Source of the DNA: CAYUVF01 sp964448045
Lineage (GTDB): Bacteria; Bacteroidota; Rhodothermia; Rhodothermales; Salinibacteraceae
NCBI GenBank assembly: GCA_964448045.1
Contig: CAYUVF010000058.1
Coordinates: 1-26,905 of the forward strand
Direction of reading: 5' to 3'
DNA length: 26,905 nt
This document shows positions 6,610 to 14,082 of this stretch, in pieces. Position numbers and translations under genes: made by a program. The stretch's first letter is position 1, and the number at the start of each line of letters is the position of its first letter. The notes beneath the pieces are model-generated. The model ran no database searches. It was given only the letters and a program-made list of their open reading frames with translations, and was not told where the DNA came from.

Positions 6610-9357
6610 TCAGGAGGGCGTGATGGCCGCAACTTCCTCATCGGTGGCCGGCGCGCGTTGGCCGTTCGTGGGCGCGAGCTCGGGCCGGTCGACGTGGGAG
6701 CGAACGACCGCCTGAAGACGAGGATCGTCCGGATCGAGCAGGTAATCGAGCGCATCGCTCCACTGGCTAATCGTCTCCTCCACCACCTCCGATCCGTTGC
6801 GCATGGCCTGCTTGCCATCGGGATCGTCCAGCAGCGGGAGCAGGAAGCGGCTCGTCTTCCAGTCGACGAGATTGTCGACAAACTCGACGGCGCTGGACCG
6901 CAACCCGGCCTCGTCGCTCGTGATGCCCCGATAGGCGTCGTAAATGTCGCGCTGATCGAACTGGAGCCCCAGCAGGCGGAAGACGCGTTCGAGGCTCTCC
7001 TCGCGGAAGTACTCGATCCGGACGCGGGGCAGGTCGCGAGCAGCCGGGTCGTTGCTCCGGCGCTGCTGGTAGAGCACCTGGCCGAGCGCCGCGTAGCGCT
7101 GTGCATCGGTACGAATGGCCTGCTCGATGATATCGGGATCGAAGGAGACCTCGACCTCCGCCGCGTGGAGCTTGCTGAGCGCTTTGATGACGGCGTGGCG
7201 CACCGGCACCGGCACCTGATCGATGGCCAGCTGCAGCACCTCGACCGCTTGCTGGCACGGCTGCAGCGTGAGGATGCCGGGGATGCGGCAACGAATCCGG
7301 AGGTCGACGTGCGGGTCGATCAGGTGGTCGTAGAGGGTCCCCAGGATGCGCCGCCCGTACGCGGCCAGGGCTTGGCGCGCCTCTTCGTCGAACGGCTGCT
7401 CTTTGAGCCGGTCGAGCAACGGCAGGATGAAGGTGCGATCTTGCGTCTTGCCCGCGCTGTCGATGGCCTGTCGCACGACGGATGCGTGCCGGTCTCGCAA
7501 GAGGCGCAGCAGCAGCTCGTTGCGGTACGGGGTATCGAGCGTACCGAGCACCCGCGCGACTTGCACGCGGCGCTCTTCCACACCGGGCGTCTCCTGCCGA
7601 ATCAGCTGGCGGAGCAGATCCTCGGTAATGAGGTCGCGCTCACGCTCACCGCCGTCCTCGGCGATGAGCCCCACCGTCGCCGCCTGAATGCGGGGATCGT
7701 CGTGTTCAAGGCCTCGCTCCAGCCGGCGACACCGGTCCCCCGTGATATCACAGAACATGTAGCGGGCCGCCTCCAACTGCACGTTGGCATCGCGATCGGT
7801 GAGATACTCGGCCACGGCATCGCCCAGGCCCTTCACATTACGCTTGCGCAGCACGCGGATCACGTGGGCGCGAATGTCGGGCGAGTTGTGATCGAGCAGG
7901 CAGCGCATCGCATCGACGGGCACCGTCTTGTCCCCCTCCTCCAGCTCGGTCAACGCGCGCTGGGCCTCCTGCTCGCCGCGGTTGCACAGCGACTGCAACA
8001 GTTCCTCTAACTCGGTCGGGAGAGCCTGCTCGTCGGCGTCGTCGATCTCTTCGTTTGTCTCGAAGTCCTCTTGCTGGCGCAGCTGCCGCCGGAACTGGTC
8101 GGTGTAGGAGCGGCGTGCCCGATACGCGACCACACCCCATCCGCCCAACAGCAGCAGCACGACGGCACTGAGCTGCTGCACATCCAGCCCCACTCCGAGG
8201 GTGAACAACAGCAGCAAGACCCCGCCGATCCCCTGTGAACCTTTGCTGACGAACAGGTCGATAAACACCTTGATGCGTTTTTTCGTCTCCAGATCGACCG
8301 GGACAAAGAGCAGCTCGCGGCCTGTCTTGTCGATGGAGTGCTTGAGGCTCTGCTCGGTGCCGCGCATCGCGATTCCGGCGGCGAGGCCGGGCACGGCGAT
8401 CATACCGATGGCACCCAGCGAGAGCCCGAGCGGCAGCAGGCCGAGCGCCCCCCCAATCCCCAGGATGCGAATAAGCCGCGGCGCAATCAGAAACTGCACG
8501 ATGAGCGCCACGATGCTGACGCGCCCGTAGAAACGGCCCATGAACGAAGTCAGCTCGTCTTCCATCGTGTACGCCTGTGATGCCACCGTCTTGAACTGAT
8601 AGTCGACGAAGGTGGTGGTGATGATCGTCAGCGCCGTCAATCCGATGATGAGCCACAGGTGGCGCGAGCCGCGCAGCGCCTCCCATGCGCCACTGATGCC
8701 CGATGCCGGATCTTCTTCGGTGCACTCCAGCGTGCGGCGGTCTTCGGCAAAGTGCGTGCGCCAGCGGTAGCGAATCAAGTTGACAAGTCCAACCGAGGCG
8801 GCCAGCAACCCGGCTGCCAGCCAGAGCAAGTTGCGACTCTCCAGCAGCCCCGACTCCACCAATCCGTTCGTCACCTCCCCCCCCGCGATGGCGCCCAGAA
8901 TGGCCCCGAGGCTGAGCATCGGGAAGACGCGCTTGGACTGGGCCGCGTCGAATACGGCGTTGGCCAGCAGCCAGAACTGCGACGTGATCAGCACGGCGTA
9001 GATGCTGACCCAGACGTACAGCGCGTACGTGACCCAGGTCCCCTCGAACGCGATCAGCTCGCGCAGGCCAATTAGACAGCCGACGAGCACGACCGTGACG
9101 CCGTCGACCACCCGCCCCAACGAAAACCGGCGGCTTACATGGGCGTGGAGCCCGGCCACCGGGATGAGGACTAACGTCGTAAGGATAAAAACGAAGGGCA
9201 GCTCCGCCGGGCCGCGCTCGGACAGGAAGGCGCTGTCGCGTACGGGCTTCAGCAGATACAGCGTGAGCAGCAACACGAAATGATACGCTCCCATGAGGAG
9301 CGCAAGCCCACGCTCCTGCTGGCGGATACCCAAAAGTCGGTCGATGTACTGCCCCAT
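6610..9357 (-). CDS. ADP/ATP-translocase-type (NTP/NDP exchange) carrier fused to HEAT repeats
   Basis: The 915-residue protein has two halves. Residues about 15-415 are a polytopic inner-membrane domain with about 12 hydrophobic segments, resembling the nucleotide-exchange carriers first known from Chlamydia and Rickettsia and now annotated in many free-living Bacteroidota. Signatures include LKPVRDSAFL (36-45) and SLKHSIDKTGRELLFVP followed by KKRIKVFIDLFVSKGSQG. After an acidic linker (about 428-450), residues about 455-915 are amphipathic helical repeats of HEAT type, likely cytoplasmic, and could dock a partner or regulate transport. The smaller carrier upstream shares the same core motifs, so the two are paralogues. 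The substrate is not provable from sequence: free-living members may move nucleotides or something else. The ATG at 9357 directly precedes the conserved N-terminus. Confidence 0.85.
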   Translation of the reverse strand: MGQYIDRLLGIRQQERGLALLMGAYHFVLLLTLYLLKPVRDSAFLSERGPAELPFVFILTTLVLIPVAGLHAHVSRRFSLGRVVDGVTVVLVGCLIGLRELIAFEGTWVTYALYVWVSIYAVLITSQFWLLANAVFDAAQSKRVFPMLSLGAILGAIAGGEVTNGLVESGLLESRNLLWLAAGLLAASVGLVNLIRYRWRTHFAEDRRTLECTEEDPASGISGAWEALRGSRHLWLIIGLTALTIITTTFVDYQFKTVASQAYTMEDELTSFMGRFYGRVSIVALIVQFLIAPRLIRILGIGGALGLLPLGLSLGAIGMIAVPGLAAGIAMRGTEQSLKHSIDKTGRELLFVPVDLETKKRIKVFIDLFVSKGSQGIGGVLLLLFTLGVGLDVQQLSAVVLLLLGGWGVVAYRARRSYTDQFRRQLRQQEDFETNEEIDDADEQALPTELEELLQSLCNRGEQEAQRALTELEEGDKTVPVDAMRCLLDHNSPDIRAHVIRVLRKRNVKGLGDAVAEYLTDRDANVQLEAARYMFCDITGDRCRRLERGLEHDDPRIQAATVGLIAEDGGERERDLITEDLLRQLIRQETPGVEERRVQVARVLGTLDTPYRNELLLRLLRDRHASVVRQAIDSAGKTQDRTFILPLLDRLKEQPFDEEARQALAAYGRRILGTLYDHLIDPHVDLRIRCRIPGILTLQPCQQAVEVLQLAIDQVPVPVRHAVIKALSKLHAAEVEVSFDPDIIEQAIRTDAQRYAALGQVLYQQRRSNDPAARDLPRVRIEYFREESLERVFRLLGLQFDQRDIYDAYRGITSDEAGLRSSAVEFVDNLVDWKTSRFLLPLLDDPDGKQAMRNGSEVVEETISQWSDALDYLLDPDDPRLQAVVRSHVDRPELAPTNGQRAPATDEEVAAITPS

Positions 9358-9420
9358 GGCGTTAACGGATTTCCGGAGGGTACACGCGCTGTATACGGCA
9401 GCCTGCCTCTTTTGATCGAC

Positions 9421-9449
9421 GGGGGGATGCTACTCCGCCCACGCCCCCC
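9421..9449 (-). other. G/C hairpin between the two carrier genes
   Basis: Six G (9421-9426) and six C (9444-9449) flank a 17-nt loop in the 115-bp gap between the two carrier genes. On the transcribed strand no T run follows, so it is unlikely to be an intrinsic terminator. It could slow polymerase, protect mRNA 3' ends or balance expression within the operon. It may also be chance in GC-rich DNA. Confidence 0.3.
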
Positions 9450-9472
9450 TCAAGCCGCCGTTGTACGCGCTA

Positions 9473-10819
9473 TCACGACGCCGCCACCGCGGCCGAGGCG
9501 TCTTCGGCCGTGGACTGTTCATGGAACCGCTGCCCCGCATAGCGCACCACCGCAATCCAGGCCACCAGGATGATGAGGCTGGCGACGGAGAGCCAGCGGA
9601 CGCCCTGCAGGCCCACGTAGGCTGCAAAGACCAGGTTCAGCACGACGGCGATCACCTTCGCAAAGCGCTGTACGAACATGTCGATGAACGCCTTGGCCTT
9701 GTACTTGACATCGCGCGAGCACGGCGTGTAAAGCGCCTCCTTGGCCGATTGGTTGATCGAGTAGTTGAGGCTGTTATCACTCGCCGACATGGCTGTCGCA
9801 AAGGCCAGCGTCGGCACGATCAGAAAGCCGATCGTGCCCATCAGGATCGCCACGGGCAAGAAGAGCAGCGCCACTCCGACGCCAAATCGGTTCATCACAA
9901 AACTCGTCACGAGGAGCTGCACCACGATCGAGCCGATGCCCGTCACCTGCCCCACGAGCCCGAAGTAGGCCGCCCGCGCATTTGGATCGTCCACGGCCTG
10001 CTCGATGACGGTCGCCAGCTGAAAGTCGACGATGTTGGAGACGATCTCATAGAAGCCGATCAGGCCGAGGATTGCCAGGAGATACTTCGACTGAAAGACG
10101 AGCTGGGCGCCCTCGGTCGCGGCGCTGATAGTGGTCTGCTCCTCCTCAGGTTCGCCGGAGGGCGTCGGGCCGTAATCGCCCCGCGAGCAGCAGGTGCGCA
10201 CAAAAAACACGATGCCCACGATGACCGCGAGAGCGCCCACACAGGCCAGCAGCAGCGGCTCCCGCCCGATCTCTTCGACGCGGGAGCGCACGACGGTCGC
10301 CCCCACGAATCCGCCCACGACGCCGCCGAGGCCTACGATGCCGTAGAGGCGCTTCGACTGCTCGGAGGTGGTGATGTCGTTGGTGAACGCCCAGAAGGTC
10401 GCCACCATGATGGTGTTGAACATGTCACCAAACACGTAAAATGACCATGCCACACCCACACCGGGGTCGTCAATTACCGCAGCAAAGCCGATCAAAAAGA
10501 GGCTCAACACGCCGGCGAAGATCGTCACGACGTACGTCCGCGAGAAGCGCCGCACGACGAGCGTGAACGCGATGACGACGGCGTACGCGACGACCATATT
10601 CAGCACCTTGCCGAGCTGCTCCGCCTCCGATCCGCTCAGCGTCCACCCCAGCAGGTTGAGCGACTCCTGCGCGTACTGGCTGATGAGCACGCCCCGCTTG
10701 ATGGGCTTGAGCACCCAAAAGGCCGCGATCACCAGAAAGAAGAACAGTGACAGCGACAGCGCCGTGGGCCACTCCTCCCGTTTGAGATCAAAAAACTGCT
10801 TGCGTAGTCGTTCGAACAT
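9473..10819 (-). CDS. ADP/ATP-translocase-type (NTP/NDP exchange) carrier, short form
   Basis: The 448-residue protein is an inner-membrane carrier with about 12 hydrophobic segments and no soluble extension beyond a short tail. It begins with FWVLKPIKRGVLISQYA (34-50) and carries the same signature as its neighbour: SLNYSINQSAKEALYTP (350-366), then VKYKAKAFIDMFVQRF. This matches the nucleotide-translocase branch related to the major facilitators. A Cys pair (C210, C211) lies in the central cytoplasmic loop. The frame extends to a TTG at 10864, but the ATG at 10819 gives the normal family N-terminus. It lies 74 bp after the phosphoesterase gene and 115 bp before the HEAT-fused paralogue. The pair may form a heteromeric carrier or work in opposite directions. 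Exchange of ATP for ADP is the family's best known reaction but is unproven here. Confidence 0.84.
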   Translation of the reverse strand: MFERLRKQFFDLKREEWPTALSLSLFFFLVIAAFWVLKPIKRGVLISQYAQESLNLLGWTLSGSEAEQLGKVLNMVVAYAVVIAFTLVVRRFSRTYVVTIFAGVLSLFLIGFAAVIDDPGVGVAWSFYVFGDMFNTIMVATFWAFTNDITTSEQSKRLYGIVGLGGVVGGFVGATVVRSRVEEIGREPLLLACVGALAVIVGIVFFVRTCCSRGDYGPTPSGEPEEEQTTISAATEGAQLVFQSKYLLAILGLIGFYEIVSNIVDFQLATVIEQAVDDPNARAAYFGLVGQVTGIGSIVVQLLVTSFVMNRFGVGVALLFLPVAILMGTIGFLIVPTLAFATAMSASDNSLNYSINQSAKEALYTPCSRDVKYKAKAFIDMFVQRFAKVIAVVLNLVFAAYVGLQGVRWLSVASLIILVAWIAVVRYAGQRFHEQSTAEDASAAVAAS

Positions 10820-10893
10820 GGATGCGCGGGGATGATGATGGATGGCGGTCCAAGCCGGTCCCAATCGCAGGGGCGTGTCTGATTACGGACCTG

Positions 10894-12159
10894 TTACGGG
10901 GCCGCAGCGGTCCGCTCGGGCTCGGTGGGGAGGGTGATGGTTTCGAGAGGTTGCTGCGGCAACGCCGGATCCAGTGGGACGGTGATCGTGCGAATTTGCA
11001 TTCGAGTGGAGTGGACGTCGACGAGCGTGTAGTGATGCTGGCGCGCCTGCCGGACGAGCTCGGCATCGAACCCGGCCTCCCGATAGATGCCGCGAAGGCG
11101 TTCGATGGTCTGCTTGGTGCTGAGTGACCGCAGCGGTGCTCCTCCGCCACTGGTAGTGACGAAGTGCATGGTGCGCGGCTGCTCGTCGCGCTCGTAGTGC
11201 AGCACGCTGTGCTGATAGATGTGCTCGTGACCGGAGAACACTACATCCACGCCGTATTGCTGGAAGACATTCAGGAGGGCCCACTGCCGGCTGCGGCGGC
11301 TGCCGTACTTCTCGGGCCGGTCCCACTGATCGGCGTGCGGGCCGAAGTTGATGGGGCTGTGATGCATGGCGATGATGAGGTGCGCACGATCGGCGCGAGC
11401 TGCGAGCACCTGCTCCAGCCACGCCGGCGACTGCCCCTCCCCCGAGACGAACCACTCCCGGAAGAGCGCATCCTGACGGCGGTTGGCGATCTCCTGCTTC
11501 CACTCGATGATCAGGTTGCTATCGAGCACGATGAGGGCGCCGTCGGGGAAGTCGACCACGTAAAACGGATCGCGATCGAAAAGGGCGCGGTAGTTCGGCA
11601 GGCCGTAGGTCGAGTCGGTCGTGCGGTCGTGGTTGCCGGGGGTCGGCAGGTACGGCACCTCGGCATCCAGCACCGGCGGATCGGTCCGGTTTTCGTGGAG
11701 GAAGGTATCCCAGTGATCGGGACGTCGTCCATCGGCAGTGGCGATGTCGCCCACGTTCAGGACGAAGTCGAGCGGCTCGCGGTCGAGCGTTTCGTACACG
11801 GCGTCACGCACCACGGCCCGGCGGTCGGCCCCGTAATCGGGTTTCTGCCGATACCAGTTGACCCCGCCGATGATGCCTTCTCCCAGAAGGTACAGGGGAT
11901 AAAAAGGCAAGAGCGCCATCTTCCACGAACGCCAGTTTGCGCCGTCCAAGAATGTGTGCCGCACGCGCCAACCCGCCTGCGTGTCGCCATAGACCAGAAA
12001 GGACGGCTGTTTGCCCAGCGAATCTGGGGTAGCAAACTGCGCATCCACCTCGTAAAACGAGGGATCATAGCGCTCGGCCACGTGGCCCTGACGGGCACAT
12101 CCGGCCAGCAGCACCAGTGCCGCCAGTCCGCCCCATATCGCGCGTCGCATGTGCGTCAT
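10894..12159 (-). CDS. Calcineurin-like metallophosphoesterase lipoprotein
   Basis: The 421-residue protein is an exported phosphoesterase anchored by lipid. The N-terminus is a signal peptide ending in the lipobox LAGC (C21). All metal-binding motifs of the calcineurin-like family are present: GDTQ (D59), NVGD (D138), GNHD (N176, H177), MHH (H266) and GHEH (H311, H313). The overall layout resembles purple acid phosphatase-like enzymes, so it could hydrolyse phosphomonoesters, nucleotides or phosphoproteins outside the cytoplasm. The ATG at 12159 is chosen because GGAG lies 5 nt upstream; a second ATG three codons in gives an equivalent signal peptide. It sits between the kinase-fold lipoprotein and the carriers, which suggests that it reverses or completes a reaction involving them. 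The family call is firm; the substrate is unknown. Confidence 0.92.
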   Translation of the reverse strand: MTHMRRAIWGGLAALVLLAGCARQGHVAERYDPSFYEVDAQFATPDSLGKQPSFLVYGDTQAGWRVRHTFLDGANWRSWKMALLPFYPLYLLGEGIIGGVNWYRQKPDYGADRRAVVRDAVYETLDREPLDFVLNVGDIATADGRRPDHWDTFLHENRTDPPVLDAEVPYLPTPGNHDRTTDSTYGLPNYRALFDRDPFYVVDFPDGALIVLDSNLIIEWKQEIANRRQDALFREWFVSGEGQSPAWLEQVLAARADRAHLIIAMHHSPINFGPHADQWDRPEKYGSRRSRQWALLNVFQQYGVDVVFSGHEHIYQHSVLHYERDEQPRTMHFVTTSGGGAPLRSLSTKQTIERLRGIYREAGFDAELVRQARQHHYTLVDVHSTRMQIRTITVPLDPALPQQPLETITLPTEPERTAAAP

Positions 12160-12226
12160 GGATGCTCCGTTGGTCTGTGTTCGTCGCTGTTGCGTCCATT
12201 TGCGGCGGGCAGCGTTTCACGGGCGG

Positions 12227-13984
12227 CTATTCGTCCCGCTCGATGCCTGCGAGCCGGGGCGGGGCGCCATCGGCGGGATAGTGCACGTAGACGCGGATGT
12301 ATTTGCCGGGCGCATCGTCCCCGCGCTGCGTGCGAATCTGGACGCGCACCACCCGCTCGTCATCATCCTCGAATCCATTCTGATCGAGATACGGCGCGAT
12401 GGGCGCGCCCGCGGGCGCCCTCAGTGCGATGGAGGGCTTCCCGGTCGTCTGCCGAGTCCACGTGCGGCCCTCGTGAGTAATCGAGTAGACGTAGTTCGAC
12501 GCCTCGGCCGATTCGAGCTCGCCCGTGACGGCGAGATCGTCGAACACCAGCGACTGACGGATCTCGGGCTGATCGGCGGTGCCCGCAGAGGCGATCTCGG
12601 GCGTCTGATACTGCATGATGCGGAAGCGATCGAGCGGGTTAATCCGCGCAAACCAGTACCGGCCCACCTTGTCACGCCGCTTCTTGAGCACCTCCAGCAG
12701 ATAGGCCTCGGCCTCGGGGTTCGACATCTGTGCCGATTCGACGATGGCTTCCAGGTCCTCATCCCGGAAGCTCATGACCATTTTGGCGCCCCAGAAGGCA
12801 TCGCGCAGGGTCATCTTCTCGAAAGCCGGGTTCGGATAGGTCGGCACCCAGTCGCCCGGATTAAATATATCGGCGCGCCAGTAACCCACCGAGAGGTACG
12901 GGACCGTGTACTCGTAGTGCCACCAGGGAAAGCGGTAACTCCCGAAGCTCAGCCAGGCCTGTGGAATTTTTCGCTGGTCGATCATGTACGCCTGCCCGTG
13001 GATACGCTGGTGGGGGCTCCCGGTGTTGGCCCCCAGCGTGGAGCCCATATCCTGCAGGTAGTGCTTCACGTACTGGTCGTCGGTGTAGACAGCCAGCGTA
13101 TTGGCGGCCCGGCGATCGGTGTCGTTGAGCCACGAGCTGATGACGCGCAACCCCCGCAGTTCGCGCCGGTGCTCGTGCCGCACGCGATCGTTGGGATCGT
13201 CGTCGCGCCGGCCGCGGTAGTTCCACGGCCCCAGCACGGTTCCACGCACAAAACGACTCGCCATGCCCCGAATCTTCCCCGACTCGGTGCGCGGTGTGTC
13301 CTCCAGTACGCGCCGGAGGTCGGCTTGCGTCATCGGCCGGCTGGTGCCGTTCTCCTCAATCGTCGCGTCCTCGCCGACGACCAGCTGATCCGGATCGAAG
13401 TAAGTGATCGTGTTCTGTGGGACGTGATACCCGGCGCCGTAGTAGATTTTGGTCGCGATTACCTCCGCGGTCGATGCCAGCTCCGGATAAGCGGGCTTAT
13501 CGAGCTTGATAAGAAACCGATCGCCGCCCGGATCCTCGATGAAAAAGCCCGAAGCCGCACCGACGCTCTTGCCCTGCCAGACGGTCCACGTGCCGCTGGT
13601 ATCGGGCCCGGCGCCGTCCTCTGGATTGGGGCCGCGCGCCAGCGCCTCGGGCGTCATCGGGTCGTAGAAATGGCGATGTGCGTACCAACTGGAGGCGGGC
13701 GGCTCATCGCAGGCGTTCACGTTGTCGGCCTGCTTCTTCCCGGCCGCCCCTACGAGCCGCCCCACCTGCCGGCCCGTCCAGTTCAGATTGAGCGGCTTTT
13801 CCAGCTGATGAAAGACGCTGAGGTCCACCCGATCCCAGTACATATTCTGCGCAATCGCCCGAGGCTGCTCGACGGGCTGATTGTCGGGATCGAACGTCTT
13901 CACCGGCTCCAGCGTGTACGGCTTGCTCCCGGCACATCCGGCGATCAGAAGAGCCGCCGCAACCATGAGTATAAACCGGTTCAT
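12227..13984 (-). CDS. Lipoprotein with kinase-fold signatures (uncharacterised)
   Basis: The 585-residue protein has a lipoprotein signal peptide (lipobox IAGC, C17). The first ATG that gives a proper signal peptide is at 13984; the frame extends to a TTG overlapping the upstream stop. The body resembles uncharacterised Bacteroidota/Acidobacteria proteins and shows protein-kinase-like landmarks. FLIKLDKPAYPE (K160) could be the ATP-binding lysine strand. TAEVIATKIYYGAGYHVP follows like a C-helix with E174. HEHRRELRGLRVISSWLNDTDRRAANTL has D288 and N295 spaced like a catalytic loop. HYLQDMGSTLG has D312 in the position of the DFG Asp (here DMG). This order matches HipA, CotH and related atypical kinases. 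The C-terminal 200 residues are unassigned. Export puts any kinase activity outside the cytoplasm, next to a phosphoesterase. The kinase assignment is motif-based inference. Confidence 0.78.
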   Translation of the reverse strand: MNRFILMVAAALLIAGCAGSKPYTLEPVKTFDPDNQPVEQPRAIAQNMYWDRVDLSVFHQLEKPLNLNWTGRQVGRLVGAAGKKQADNVNACDEPPASSWYAHRHFYDPMTPEALARGPNPEDGAGPDTSGTWTVWQGKSVGAASGFFIEDPGGDRFLIKLDKPAYPELASTAEVIATKIYYGAGYHVPQNTITYFDPDQLVVGEDATIEENGTSRPMTQADLRRVLEDTPRTESGKIRGMASRFVRGTVLGPWNYRGRRDDDPNDRVRHEHRRELRGLRVISSWLNDTDRRAANTLAVYTDDQYVKHYLQDMGSTLGANTGSPHQRIHGQAYMIDQRKIPQAWLSFGSYRFPWWHYEYTVPYLSVGYWRADIFNPGDWVPTYPNPAFEKMTLRDAFWGAKMVMSFRDEDLEAIVESAQMSNPEAEAYLLEVLKKRRDKVGRYWFARINPLDRFRIMQYQTPEIASAGTADQPEIRQSLVFDDLAVTGELESAEASNYVYSITHEGRTWTRQTTGKPSIALRAPAGAPIAPYLDQNGFEDDDERVVRVQIRTQRGDDAPGKYIRVYVHYPADGAPPRLAGIERDE

Positions 13985-14082
13985 CCGGCGAACCAAAACC
14001 GACCAGTGGGGATCGAAGGAGGTCATGAATGGAGTAAATAGCGGTGGATCAGAGAACGATAGCGTGCGGGGGATCGGACAAC

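Noticed and set aside
5596..8010. 804-codon plus-strand open frame
   Set aside because: It lies antisense across the hybrid kinase and HEAT-carrier genes, spans their junction, and has no family motifs. It is a shadow of GC-rich coding DNA.
9421..9449. G6/C6 hairpin as an operon terminator between the carrier genes
   Set aside because: No T run follows on the transcribed strand, and the flanking genes are paralogues in the same orientation, so it is kept only as an unexplained hairpin.
6610..10819. The two carriers as drug-efflux major facilitators
   Set aside because: Their shared LKPxR/K start and the SLxxSI...FIDxFV signature match the ADP/ATP-translocase-type branch better than drug efflux families.
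11164..12480. 438-codon plus-strand open frame
   Set aside because: It is antisense to the metallophosphoesterase, which has all its metal motifs intact.
12149..14041. 630-codon plus-strand open frame
   Set aside because: It is antisense to the kinase-fold lipoprotein gene, whose frame has a signal peptide and ordered motifs. The plus frame has none.
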